Positions 15,993 to 24,026 of a DNA stretch of 64,000 nucleotides are shown piece by piece. This stretch comes from Sulfurospirillum diekertiae (GTDB lineage: Bacteria > Campylobacterota > Campylobacteria > Campylobacterales > Sulfurospirillaceae). The notes beneath the pieces are model-generated. The model did not search any database. It had not been told where the DNA came from and worked only from the letters and a program-made list of their open reading frames with translations. Location: NCBI RefSeq assembly GCF_002309535.1, contig NZ_CP023275.1, positions 930,001-994,000 on the forward strand, read 5' to 3'. The stretch's first letter is position 1; every line of letters starts with the position of its first letter. Position numbers and translations under genes: made by a program.

Positions 15993-16553
15993 ATGATTGT
16001 TTCTGTTATCAATAAAAAAGGTGGTGTGGGCAAAACACCTATCTCGTTTTCTCTAGCTAAAGATCTAGGATATTACCTACAGTCTAATGATAATTCAGTC
16101 ATTGAGTCCATTTATCCAGATATGGCAAAAATCTCATCAAGTCCAGAGATCATTGATAACTGCGTATATGATTTTGGAGGATTTGTTTCATCAGGTGTCC
16201 TTCCTATTCTAAAAGCAAGTTCAGCTATTTTAATTCCAACATCCAATGATTATAACTCAATCCTTCGTACTGTAGAAACCATTGAAGAGCTTCAACCTTT
16301 AAATGAGAATCTTTTTATCATTGTCACAAAAACAGAAAAAGAAGGTGATTTTGAAACAGTCAAAAATGCTATTAATCAGCATTTTGATAATTTAGAGTTT
16401 TTCGAGCTTCGACTTTCAAAAGCATTTAAAAACACTATTGAAACAGGACTTAGCATTACAGAGCTTTATAATGAAACGCCACTTTCTAAATGTGCTTATA
16501 AAACTGTCTTTCAACAATACAAATCTATTCTTGATCTCTTTAAAGGAGAATAA
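15993..16553 (+). CDS. parA: ParA-family partition ATPase
   Basis: The 186-residue protein has the deviant Walker A KKGGVGKTPIS (about 8-18), with the signature lysine early in the motif, and a Walker B-like CVYDFGG (about 63-69). Length and layout match small plasmid-type ParA (ParF/Soj-like) without an N-terminal HTH. The second position after GKT is Pro where Thr or Ser is common (GKTPIS against GKTT/S), a possible loss of fine tuning. It pairs with a small downstream gene five bases away. The two probably derive from a plasmid or integrative element, since no replication gene is adjacent. Confidence 0.8.
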   Translation: MIVSVINKKGGVGKTPISFSLAKDLGYYLQSNDNSVIESIYPDMAKISSSPEIIDNCVYDFGGFVSSGVLPILKASSAILIPTSNDYNSILRTVETIEELQPLNENLFIIVTKTEKEGDFETVKNAINQHFDNLEFFELRLSKAFKNTIETGLSITELYNETPLSKCAYKTVFQQYKSILDLFKGE

Positions 16554-16558
16554 TCAGC

Positions 16559-16816
16559 ATGGCAGAAAAAAAATCAATTGATTCTATTTTAGGTAAAGCA
16601 AAAACAACCGTGACTTCTACTTTTGCAGAGAGTGAACGTAAAAAGGGTGGACGTCCAAAAAAGCCTGAGAGTGAACATGCCAAAGAGAATCGGTATGCTA
16701 CTTACTTTAGCCCTAGTGAACTTGCCATTGTTGAATCAGCAGCTAACAGTTATGGTATGACTGTTGGAAAGTTTATAAAAATGGCAGCACTTAGAATGGC
16801 AAAGCTTGAGAAGTGA
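16559..16816 (+). CDS. Small DNA-binding partner of ParA (ribbon-helix-helix-like)
   Basis: The 85-residue protein has a basic, disordered N-terminus (KKGGRPKKPESEH) and a C-terminal part (RYATYFSPSELAIVESAANS, then GMTVGKFIKMAALRMAK) that fits a ribbon-helix-helix or related mobilisation/partition fold: one strand and two helices. It starts five bases after parA. In two-gene plasmid partition modules this position is held by the centromere-binding protein (ParG/Omega type). Family assignment is by pattern only. Confidence 0.55.
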   Translation: MAEKKSIDSILGKAKTTVTSTFAESERKKGGRPKKPESEHAKENRYATYFSPSELAIVESAANSYGMTVGKFIKMAALRMAKLEK

Positions 16817-17074
16817 AATAAAAATATAATATTTTTATAGTATTATAAAACGGTTATTAAATTATTATTAATTACTTCATTATTCAAATGTATTTTTAAT
16901 TTTTTTTAGCATATATAGTTTTGTTAAAACCTAAACAAAGGGAGTAATTTAAAAAATATACCTCTTTCTAGACTTTGGCTGACAATAATAGAAAATATTG
17001 ATTATAAATATTTTGAAGTACTAAAATAATATACAGCTATTGTCTTGTTCAAATTTTACTTAGAAGACATTATA

Positions 17075-17101
17075 AAACGAGAGATGGGTCGGCTCTCGTT
17101 T
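17075..17101. terminator. Bidirectional hairpin between the par pair and the nos cluster
   Basis: AAACGAGAG at 17075-17083 pairs perfectly with CTCTCGTTT at 17093-17101. It lies six bases past the end of the last nos gene (minus strand) and after the plus-strand par genes, so it can stop both. The 290-base gap 16817-17106 otherwise holds only AT-rich sequence with no supported gene. Confidence 0.7.
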
Positions 17102-17106
17102 CATAA

Positions 17107-17577
17107 TTAACGCAATTTATCATTTAAAAGATTGATAAGTCCATCTGAAACTTGGGAAAAATCGAAAACACGTCTTCCCTCATATTTCTTAGCAAACTTT
17201 TCGGCTTTATCTTTACTTGAAAAAGCGGGTAAGTCATCACCTCCAGGGCTAGTTTTTTGACTACCATAAACATAATATGCTTCTTTGGCTGGAATTTTTT
17301 CTAAAGTATTGTAATCAGTCACATTTATTCTCATGTCATCATCATTTTTAACTTGATATTCTGGCCAACGAGATGGTTCAAAGTAAAATTCAAACATAGA
17401 TTTTGGGCTTGAAAAATAGATAATTTCACCACTTCTCACTTGAATCGTCGCTGCCCATTCGGGTGCTTGATAGACTTTTACTTTTCGAATAAGACAGGTT
17501 GCATCTTTCGAAATTTCCATTTTAGCTCCAAAAAGAGCACCTATTGCTAAAGCAATAATTAATAGTTTTTTAATCAT
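17107..17577 (-). CDS. nosL: NosL-like protein, terminal gene of the nos cluster
   Basis: The 156-residue protein has a Sec signal (MIKKLLIIALAIGALFGA) without a lipobox. The mature part follows the NosL plan: ATCLIRKVKVYQAPEWAATI, then SGEIIYFSSPKSMFEF and later EAYYVYGSQKTSPGGDDLPA and FSSKDKAEKFAKKYEG. NosL proteins are copper chaperones for NosZ maturation. Here the metal-binding CxxCxM is reduced to a single Cys, and the protein ends the operon exactly where nosL sits in Wolinella. It is nine bases downstream of nosY. Two other NosL-like proteins in the cluster keep CxxCxM, so this one may have a changed role. Confidence 0.65.
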   Translation of the reverse strand: MIKKLLIIALAIGALFGAKMEISKDATCLIRKVKVYQAPEWAATIQVRSGEIIYFSSPKSMFEFYFEPSRWPEYQVKNDDDMRINVTDYNTLEKIPAKEAYYVYGSQKTSPGGDDLPAFSSKDKAEKFAKKYEGRRVFDFSQVSDGLINLLNDKLR

Positions 17578-17585
17578 TTTTCCTC

Positions 17586-18413
17586 CTAGACTAAATCTGT
17601 TTTTTTAAAGATATTAAACCCAAAGAATGCAAATCCTAAACCCAAAAGAATAGGGTATAGAATAGAAAATAGAATAAAGATAGAAAGATGAATATGATCC
17701 AAAATATAAAAGGCAACAGGTCCCATCACCGTTAGCTCCGGGTCAAAAAGGCTGATCGCTGCAACTCTAAAAATCTCCATTGGATTGATGAGTGAAATTG
17801 CAATGATAATTTCTTCACTCAAACGGTGTTGCATCATAAGGCTAATTAAAGCAATGTCGATAAATGCGAGCAGAACAATCCAGACAAAAAATGAAAGACC
17901 CAATGCGACTTCTGAAGATTTTACAACAGAAGATATCAAGAATGATATACCTAAAAAAGCGGCACTAAGGGCAAAAAGTAGCCCTGAATAGAGTAGAAAA
18001 ATACTCCAAGGTATCGCGGCTCCTTTGATCGTTCCAATCACTAATGCAAGAATCATCGCAAAGAAAACAGGTAAAAAGACGGTTATAAATCTGCCAATAA
18101 TTTTTCCCCAATAGTATTGCGATAAAGAGATAGGAAATGAAAGCATATACTCTAATATATGATTGTCTCTATCCCCTGAAATGGAACGTACGGTGGTAAT
18201 AAGAATAAAAATAGGAAGTATAACAATCGTGACTTGGATATACATCAATAGCAGTCGACTAAGCCCACTAAATCCCATCACTTGCGATTCTGTAACACCT
18301 GCAATGAAAAAGAGGGCAATAAGACCTCCAAAAACTAACGTATAAACAATAAACCAACGTGCTCTTACTGATTCTTTGACATCCAGAAAAGCAATTAACA
18401 ACAAATTTTTCAT
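17586..18413 (-). CDS. nosY: NosY, ABC-2 type permease for NosZ maturation
   Basis: The 275-residue membrane protein has six predicted helices and typical NosY features: an N-terminal FLDVKESVRARWF, a periplasm-proximal VRSISGDRDNHILEYMLSFP motif, and repeated hydrophobic spans. With the NosF ATPase and periplasmic NosD it forms the NosDFY complex that acts in assembly of the copper-sulfur site of NosZ. Here nosY is separated from nosF by a six-gene stretch (18415-22482), whereas in Wolinella-type clusters nosF and nosY are neighbours. Confidence 0.85.
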   Translation of the reverse strand: MKNLLLIAFLDVKESVRARWFIVYTLVFGGLIALFFIAGVTESQVMGFSGLSRLLLMYIQVTIVILPIFILITTVRSISGDRDNHILEYMLSFPISLSQYYWGKIIGRFITVFLPVFFAMILALVIGTIKGAAIPWSIFLLYSGLLFALSAAFLGISFLISSVVKSSEVALGLSFFVWIVLLAFIDIALISLMMQHRLSEEIIIAISLINPMEIFRVAAISLFDPELTVMGPVAFYILDHIHLSIFILFSILYPILLGLGFAFFGFNIFKKTDLV

Positions 18414-18414
18414 A

Positions 18415-18924
18415 TCAATTTCCTAATAGTTTTTTTCGTATTTTAGGGTCGCTCATATTTTCACCTCTGAGCATGCGAAGACGCATCTCAGGAAAGTCTA
18501 TTATGCCTTCTTTTTTCTGTTGTTCATACGCCCCAAAGCCATAATGCATAGGGGTTTCATCATTGATCGCGTAAGAGGCTTTAAACGCATCGATATAACG
18601 ATGGGTGTCATTACTGAACACCCACATCGTAACGCTTTGAGGTTCTATCTTCTGCTCTTTAAGCCATAAAATAGCACACCCAACATCATCAAAAAAGTGT
18701 GTTTTAGAATCCTGTGTGATAACTTGTGCCGTGTGTTTTTTACCCACAAGATACATGTGACACTCAGGGCACTGAATGGTATTGTCCTTAAATTCTAAGG
18801 CGACTTTGGCACTATTGGCTTTATCGGTTGGCAGTTGATGCTTTACATGTAAAAACCAAAAAAGTCCGCCAAGGGCAAGAAGCGGAAAGATAATCAGCAC
18901 ACCCATAAAAATAGTTTTCTTCAC
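18415..18924 (-). CDS. Membrane-anchored NosL-like copper-binding protein
   Basis: A GTG start overlapping the upstream stop (GTGA at 18921-18924) gives 169 residues; a longer reading from 19149 merely shadows the previous gene. The protein has an N-terminal membrane helix (MGVLIIFPLLALGGLFWFLH), then the NosL motif IQCPECHMYL (CxxCxM, about 50-59), FFDDVGCAILWLKEQ (about 75-89), and MHYGFGAYE. It closely parallels the lipoprotein NosL at 22039-22482, but is anchored by a helix instead of lipid. It is the last gene of the inserted ABC cassette, two bases before nosY. One TTACATGTAA copy (18843) encodes part of FLHVKH. Confidence 0.7.
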   Translation of the reverse strand: MKKTIFMGVLIIFPLLALGGLFWFLHVKHQLPTDKANSAKVALEFKDNTIQCPECHMYLVGKKHTAQVITQDSKTHFFDDVGCAILWLKEQKIEPQSVTMWVFSNDTHRYIDAFKASYAINDETPMHYGFGAYEQQKKEGIIDFPEMRLRMLRGENMSDPKIRKKLLGN

Positions 18925-19883
18925 AACCAAACTCCATTCCGTATAAAATAGATGACAGGGTAACTTGTTATGATCAAGAGATAAAGTGCACACAGTATTA
19001 AAGAGACTCTCATAAAACGAGGGTGCGCTTTGTGTGACACCAGCGCTAAAATGCCTCCACCAATGCCATAAAACGTGCCTGCAAATAAAAGTGTGTAAAG
19101 CGCATACCCCACATAATAATAATCCCTTTGCAATAAGCAAAACGGACAACGGTGTGTGGGAAGTTCATACACATACGGGCTAAAAAAGACAATTAACGCA
19201 ATGATTGAAAAAATTAAAAACATACCATTGGCAAAAATCATTAAAGGCGTATGTTTCAACCCATACGCAAGCACCATCAGTCCAAAGAAGCCATAGAAAA
19301 GCCAAACCCATAATGAAGCATCTACTGCAAATAACAAAGAGATGTACGAACTGCTTGATGCAGAGAAAAGGGTGCCACAGCAACTAACGATTTTACTGAT
19401 ATTCAGCCCTGCAAAGAATGCTATCTCCAATCCGATCTCTGCAAAGAGGGGAACTGAGAAAAGGATAAACAGAATAAATTTGAGCTTGGTGTAAGGGAGT
19501 TTCTCATCATGAATATCAGCAGCGTGAAGTAATAACCAAAAGCCAAACAGATACAGATTTAACAGTTTAAACAGTGTCAAATACAACCCAAAGTCCACTG
19601 AATTGACCACGCCACTCGCACACATAGCACCGGTGATGATCGTAGAGAGCTTATCGCACGTGTAGATGAAAAAAGCAAACAGAGGCAGTTTGAGCATAAA
19701 GATGTATTTGATCATGGTCGAAACCAAAGCGCTCTGCTTGGATAGGGTGTATTGAAGGGAGGTGGTTGCTTGATTATCCCACTTGAGTGCTATGCGAAAG
19801 CCAATCACCAAGGCAATTACGCCAAAGAAGAGAAAAATAGCATCCAAAATAAGCAGAGAGATAATCTCAGGGGTTAAACTCAT
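18921..19883 (-). CDS. Polytopic membrane protein of the nos-inserted cassette
   Basis: The 320-residue protein has about eight hydrophobic segments. A conserved-looking RCPFCLLQRDYYYVGY (about 246-261) places two cysteines near the membrane surface, and other cysteines lie in the loop around residues 168-169 (VSCCGT). CPFC plus membrane helices suggests thiol or metal chemistry, loosely recalling DsbB-like or vitamin K epoxide reductase-like proteins, but I cannot assign a family. It overlaps the LolD-like ATPase gene by four bases and the NosL-like gene by four bases, so these are translationally coupled. Confidence 0.55.
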   Translation of the reverse strand: MSLTPEIISLLILDAIFLFFGVIALVIGFRIALKWDNQATTSLQYTLSKQSALVSTMIKYIFMLKLPLFAFFIYTCDKLSTIITGAMCASGVVNSVDFGLYLTLFKLLNLYLFGFWLLLHAADIHDEKLPYTKLKFILFILFSVPLFAEIGLEIAFFAGLNISKIVSCCGTLFSASSSSYISLLFAVDASLWVWLFYGFFGLMVLAYGLKHTPLMIFANGMFLIFSIIALIVFFSPYVYELPTHRCPFCLLQRDYYYVGYALYTLLFAGTFYGIGGGILALVSHKAHPRFMRVSLILCALYLLIITSYPVIYFIRNGVWL

Positions 19884-20548
19884 ACGATTATCTCACCGTT
19901 TTTAATCTCTACAATACGATCCACAAACCCCAAATCAAAAAAGAGCGGATCATGGGTTGCAATAAGTAGAGTTACCCCTTTTTGTTTGAGTTTCTCAAGC
20001 GTGGCTATCAGTTCACGGGAAAGCTTTTCATCCAGATTGGCGGTGGGTTCATCGGCTAAGATGATTAAGGGATCGTTGATTAAAGAGCGTGCGATGGCGA
20101 CACGTTGTTGCTCACCTCCTGAGAGACGATTGATTCGTATCTTTGCTTTATGCGCTATGCCACACTGCTCCATCACTGCTTTGGCTTTGCTCTCGAGTAC
20201 ATGCCAAGGAAGGTTCTCAGGAATCAAAGGTGTCATGATATTTTCAAGAGCACTCAGATGAGCTATAAGATGATACTTTTGAAAGATAAATCCCATTTTC
20301 TGCCGTCGAAGAGCGGCACTAAAATGCTCAGGGAGTTTGGAAATCTCCTTCCCATCCACACGCACTTCACCCTGAGAGGGTTGCATCAGCCCTGCAATTA
20401 AAGAGAGTAAGGTACTCTTGCCACTGCCACTGGATCCCTTGAGTACCACACACTCCCCACGCTTTACATGTAAAGAGATATTGGTAAGGGCATGAATGCT
20501 CTCATCGCCTTGTATAAAGCTTTTACTCACCTCTTTAATCCAAATCAT
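19880..20548 (-). CDS. ABC transporter ATPase, LolD/MacB type
   Basis: The 222-residue protein has Walker A KGSSGSGKSTL (about 37-47), Q-loop in KMGFIFQKYHL, signature LSGGEQQRVAIARSL (about 140-154), Walker B LIILADEPTANLD (about 159-171) and switch His ATHD. The strict similarity is to the LolD/MacB/FtsE class, which works with FtsX-type permeases and moves lipoproteins or extrudes substrates mechanically; it is not like NosF. It overlaps the FtsX-type permease gene by four bases. One TTACATGTAA copy encodes SLHVKR. Confidence 0.85.
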   Translation of the reverse strand: MIWIKEVSKSFIQGDESIHALTNISLHVKRGECVVLKGSSGSGKSTLLSLIAGLMQPSQGEVRVDGKEISKLPEHFSAALRRQKMGFIFQKYHLIAHLSALENIMTPLIPENLPWHVLESKAKAVMEQCGIAHKAKIRINRLSGGEQQRVAIARSLINDPLIILADEPTANLDEKLSRELIATLEKLKQKGVTLLIATHDPLFFDLGFVDRIVEIKNGEIIV

Positions 20549-21732
20549 CGCATCACCTCGTCAGCATCCAAGCTTGAAGCTCGCCATGCGGGAATCAGGG
20601 TAGCGGCGATGTAAATAGGAACACTTAGTAGAAATAGTAAAAATGGCATTGCAAAATCGATATGAAAAGGTAATATAAAAGCAGGTTTAAGCTCGGAGTA
20701 ACCCATAAAAACATTACGCAAAAGAGGTGCTTGCATGCCATAGACGTAAAAAAGCGAAAACGCGATGCCGACTAAAAAAGCACTCATAGCAAGGATAAAG
20801 CTCTCATAAAACTTCTCTTGTAAAATATCATCACTGCTCCAGCCAATCGCTTTGAGTATGCCGATTTCCTTTTTCTCTTCCGAACTTAGACCACTGGTTT
20901 TATCGTAGATGATGATAAAAAAGGCAAAAGCACAGACACTAAAAAGAGAGAGAAAGAAACCACTTTTATAATCAAAAATATTCTGATAACTGACTCTAAT
21001 ATCATCTTGGGTAATAGCACGCAGATCAGGGAAACGCGTGGTAATTTTCTGCACGATGGTAGGGATCTCTTTCACATTGGCCACTTTAACCACAATGTCA
21101 GTGGCTTTGCTCTCATCCATCCCAAAAATGGCGTACGCGAGCTTTTTAGGCACAAGGATAAGATCATTGGACTCTAAAGTAAGGTCGGAGTTAAAAACGC
21201 CTGCGATGGCAACTCGTTGCCATTTGCCCTCACTGGTGACAAAGTTGAAAAAGTCGGTGTAGTAATTCTCACTCAAGACTTTTTTCACCCCAACACCGAT
21301 GATCATTGCTTGTTGGCTCTCCAGCAGTTTCAGATCAAAATGCTGTGTGAGTTTCGACAGTGTTTGGGAGTATTGCTCTTCATACGCATTAATCCCCACA
21401 ACCGAAAAGTTAACGCCCGCTGGTTTAAAGTAGTAATAGCCCCAGATACGAGGCGTTACAGAACTAATCCCTTCAATATCCAAAAGGGCATCCACACGAC
21501 TGATGGGCACATCACTCTGTTTCCCCGCAACAAAACGTTGCAAGGTAATCTGCGGCAAGGTTTTAAGGGTTGTATTCAGTTCCAGTTTAATGGCATCGGC
21601 GATCATCAACACCGAAGAGAGCAAGAAGATGAGCAGACTTAAGATCAAAAAGATGAAAAAGCTTTTACTCGCACGACGCAGGAGCGAGCGAATCGCGTAA
21701 TCGAGCAGTAAGAGATTGAGTTTAAAAGACAC
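20545..21732 (-). CDS. ABC transporter permease, FtsX/MacB type
   Basis: The 395-residue protein has the MacB/LolC layout: one helix at the N-terminus (about 22-45), a large periplasmic domain (about 46-265), then three helices. The FtsX motif EEKKEIGILKAIGWSSDDI (about 286-304) lies after the second helix, and IPAWRASSLDADEVMR closes the chain, as is usual for this class. With the adjoining ATPase it forms a full transporter. Its position inside the nos cluster between NosL-like proteins suggests copper-site assembly, lipoprotein handling, or repair, but the substrate is unknown. Confidence 0.8.
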   Translation of the reverse strand: MSFKLNLLLLDYAIRSLLRRASKSFFIFLILSLLIFLLSSVLMIADAIKLELNTTLKTLPQITLQRFVAGKQSDVPISRVDALLDIEGISSVTPRIWGYYYFKPAGVNFSVVGINAYEEQYSQTLSKLTQHFDLKLLESQQAMIIGVGVKKVLSENYYTDFFNFVTSEGKWQRVAIAGVFNSDLTLESNDLILVPKKLAYAIFGMDESKATDIVVKVANVKEIPTIVQKITTRFPDLRAITQDDIRVSYQNIFDYKSGFFLSLFSVCAFAFFIIIYDKTSGLSSEEKKEIGILKAIGWSSDDILQEKFYESFILAMSAFLVGIAFSLFYVYGMQAPLLRNVFMGYSELKPAFILPFHIDFAMPFLLFLLSVPIYIAATLIPAWRASSLDADEVMR

Positions 21733-22042
21733 GGTCTATCCTTGAAGGATGCTCATTTGGTGCATAGTGGTAGACAAAGGTGGATGGGAAATACTCTAAG
21801 AGTTCAGGGGATTCATTGAAGTAGGAGAAAACATCACTGAGACTTCGGTGACGCACATAGTGTGCTTCACTCACTAAAGCTAAATCAGGTAGTCCTACCA
21901 ACGCAACCAACTCTTCTTTACATGTAATCTTTTGGCAAGTGAGTGCATGCGTCTTGGAGAAGTAAAATGCTTGTGCCATTATCGTGACGCAAACCGTGAA
22001 AAATAGTGTTAACATAAGATGACTATTGAGGTGCATCATCAT
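21722..22042 (-). CDS. Small membrane-anchored protein of the nos-inserted cassette
   Basis: The 106-residue product has one N-terminal hydrophobic helix (LMLTLFFTVCVTIMAQAFYF) and a short periplasmic part with two cysteines (LTCQKITCKEELVAL), again a CxxxxC arrangement possibly suited to thiol or copper binding. It overlaps the upstream nosL by four bases (ATGA) and the downstream permease by 11 bases, so it is firmly in the operon. No family is recognised. TTACATGTAA (21918) encodes ITCK here, not LHV. Confidence 0.55.
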   Translation of the reverse strand: MMMHLNSHLMLTLFFTVCVTIMAQAFYFSKTHALTCQKITCKEELVALVGLPDLALVSEAHYVRHRSLSDVFSYFNESPELLEYFPSTFVYHYAPNEHPSRIDRVF

Positions 22043-22482
22043 TTTCCTATTTTAATCACTCTTTTGGAAACTTCTTCAAAGTCAATAATCTCTTGAGTTC
22101 CTTTAATGTCTTCTTTAACGACATGCGCACCAAAACCGTATGCCATTGGTGTTACGTTTAAAACATCGTAAGATGCTTTTCGTGCATCTATCCATGCACC
22201 TGTTTTGGCATCATTAACCCATATAACAGCGTGTTCTTTCCACTCAATTTTATTTTCTTTAAACCATAAAATAGCACAGCCGATATCATCAAATAGATAG
22301 TCTTTACCATTACTAGGATTAATAACTTGGGCAGAGAACTTACGATCACTGAGAACCATTTTGCATCGTTCACACATATCGCGATCCCAATGAACCTTTC
22401 TCGGATTTAAGTCTATTTTTGTGTCACATCCAAGCATGAGAAGCATCACAAGAAAAAGAATAAGCGCATTAAACTTTTTCAT
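22039..22482 (-). CDS. nosL: NosL copper chaperone lipoprotein
   Basis: The 147-residue protein has a lipoprotein signal with lipobox LMLGC, then the canonical NosL motif MCERCKMVLSD (CxxCxM, about 37-47), followed by FSAQVINPSNGKDYLFDDIG and MAYGFGAH. NosL binds Cu(I) in the periplasm and hands it to apo-NosZ with NosDFY. The gene overlaps nosF by 14 bases. In Wolinella nosL ends the cluster after nosY; here a canonical copy sits directly after nosF and two further NosL-like genes follow. Confidence 0.85.
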   Translation of the reverse strand: MKKFNALILFLVMLLMLGCDTKIDLNPRKVHWDRDMCERCKMVLSDRKFSAQVINPSNGKDYLFDDIGCAILWFKENKIEWKEHAVIWVNDAKTGAWIDARKASYDVLNVTPMAYGFGAHVVKEDIKGTQEIIDFEEVSKRVIKIGK

Positions 22483-23107
22483 CGGTCAGTACCTTTCCTA
22501 AATCCATATAAATTTGTCGATTAACAAGTTCTTTCATCTCATCGAGACGATGCGTTACGAATAAGGAAATTTTAGAGCGTTTTTCTTTTTCCAGAAGACG
22601 ATAGAAATTATCGCGTGCTTTAGGATCAAGATTGGCGGTTGGCTCATCGTAAATGATAATGTCGCTTTGACGTGCTAAACTAATGGCTATCAACATTTTT
22701 TGCTTCATTCCACCGCTTAATTTAAAAAAGGATTTATTGAGATTAGGCTCGATGTCTAGCTCCATCTCTTTCGCGAAATGGATGATGGCTTCTTTTTCAA
22801 CCTGAGTGCTTTTGCACGCATAACTCATCAGTTCATCCAGATTTAATTTGATGGGGGGAGGGAGTTGTGGAACAAAACTAATGTTTTGCAATACTTGAAT
22901 TCGCTCTTTAATTGGATCGAGCCCATTAATCAAAACTGTACCGTTGTTTGGATGGTAATAGCCTAATATGAGCCTAATTAAAGTCGTCTTTCCTGCGCCA
23001 TTTGGTCCCATTAACGCAACACAATCATCATTGTGCAACGTCAATGTCAAATCATCTAATGAGAGGACATTACCAAATTTTTTACTGACATTGCGAATTT
23101 CTATCAT
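22469..23107 (-). CDS. nosF: NosF, ABC transporter ATPase for NosZ maturation
   Basis: The 212-residue ATPase has Walker A GPNGAGKTTL (about 34-43), signature KLSGGMKQKMLIAISLA (about 127-143) and Walker B DIIIYDEPTANLDPKA (about 147-162), typical of NosF/CcmA-type ATPases. It should partner NosY and NosD in copper-centre assembly on NosZ. It overlaps nosH by four bases and nosL by 14 bases. Its permease partner nosY is 4 kb away in the same transcription direction. Confidence 0.85.
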   Translation of the reverse strand: MIEIRNVSKKFGNVLSLDDLTLTLHNDDCVALMGPNGAGKTTLIRLILGYYHPNNGTVLINGLDPIKERIQVLQNISFVPQLPPPIKLNLDELMSYACKSTQVEKEAIIHFAKEMELDIEPNLNKSFFKLSGGMKQKMLIAISLARQSDIIIYDEPTANLDPKARDNFYRLLEKEKRSKISLFVTHRLDEMKELVNRQIYMDLGKVLTDEKV

Positions 23108-24012
23108 AAAAGACTCTTTAATCTAAAAGTATAATGCAATGCATCGGCATGACATACATCAATGCAACGTCCACATAAGGTACAGTCTCCACTGGCAACA
23201 ATTTCTTTTTTAATGCCAAATTCTTCGCGTTGCTGATCGTATTTTGCTTTTGTGATCTCCAAAACTTGATTTTCAAAACAGACGTCATGGCAAACCATGC
23301 AATGGTCACAATTATCATTCCATTCGACTCTGGAAGCACTGATAATACCAACGAAACCATAGGTTGTTCCAATAGGGCAGATATATTTGCACCATGCACG
23401 TCTTGCGAAAAAGACTTCGATCAAGAAAACTGTAAGCACCCACACAAGGGAGATACTCCATCCATAGGCAATAAAACGGCTTAAAATACCAACGATGTTA
23501 AAAAGTTCAAAGACGAGATATCCACTGGTAAAAGCAAGTGTTAAAAAAATTCCCCAAAAAATATATTTGATGCGATAATCAAACGTTCTGTCTTTTATAA
23601 TTTTCTTTTGAACAAGGGTGTTATGAAGCTTCTCACCAATTTCACTGAGCAAACCATAAGGGCATACCCACGAACAATAGGTTCTTCCACCGATCAGTAA
23701 ATAAACCATTAAAATAGTTACTGTTCCAATGATCATATTAATAGGCATATGATATGTTGCTGCAAACATCTCTAATGTCGTAAAAACGTCAATCAGGTGA
23801 AATCCTAAAAAACGTGACCCATTCAGCGTGCCCTCAAGGATTTGAATATCAACTTTGAAGGATAAAAAGAACAAAAGATGAATACTTATAATGACAATCC
23901 ACCTTATAGCTCGGATACTGAGTGTTTTTTTACCATCTTTTGATTCATTCACAAATGTTGAAAAAAACGATGTTTTTGCAATCGTTTTTCGCTCTTCGTA
24001 TTTACTACTCAC
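23104..24012 (-). CDS. nosH: NosH, NapH-like polyferredoxin membrane protein
   Basis: The 302-residue protein has four transmembrane helices with two cytoplasm-facing cysteine motifs (CSWVCPYG and CKYICPIG) and a C-terminal domain with two 4Fe-4S motifs (CDHCMVCHDVC and CTLCGRCIDVCH). This matches NapH/NosH, a menaquinol dehydrogenase that with NosG passes electrons from the quinol pool to NosC cytochromes and then NosZ. It overlaps nosF by four bases. Confidence 0.85.
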   Translation of the reverse strand: MSSKYEERKTIAKTSFFSTFVNESKDGKKTLSIRAIRWIVIISIHLLFFLSFKVDIQILEGTLNGSRFLGFHLIDVFTTLEMFAATYHMPINMIIGTVTILMVYLLIGGRTYCSWVCPYGLLSEIGEKLHNTLVQKKIIKDRTFDYRIKYIFWGIFLTLAFTSGYLVFELFNIVGILSRFIAYGWSISLVWVLTVFLIEVFFARRAWCKYICPIGTTYGFVGIISASRVEWNDNCDHCMVCHDVCFENQVLEITKAKYDQQREEFGIKKEIVASGDCTLCGRCIDVCHADALHYTFRLKSLL

Positions 24013-24026
24013 AGGATATCCTTTGG

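Noticed and set aside
18925-19149. N-terminal extension of the membrane NosL-like gene
   Set aside because: The extra 75 residues lie wholly within the upstream membrane-protein gene in another frame; the GTG at 18924 with stop/start overlap and a proper membrane anchor is a better start.
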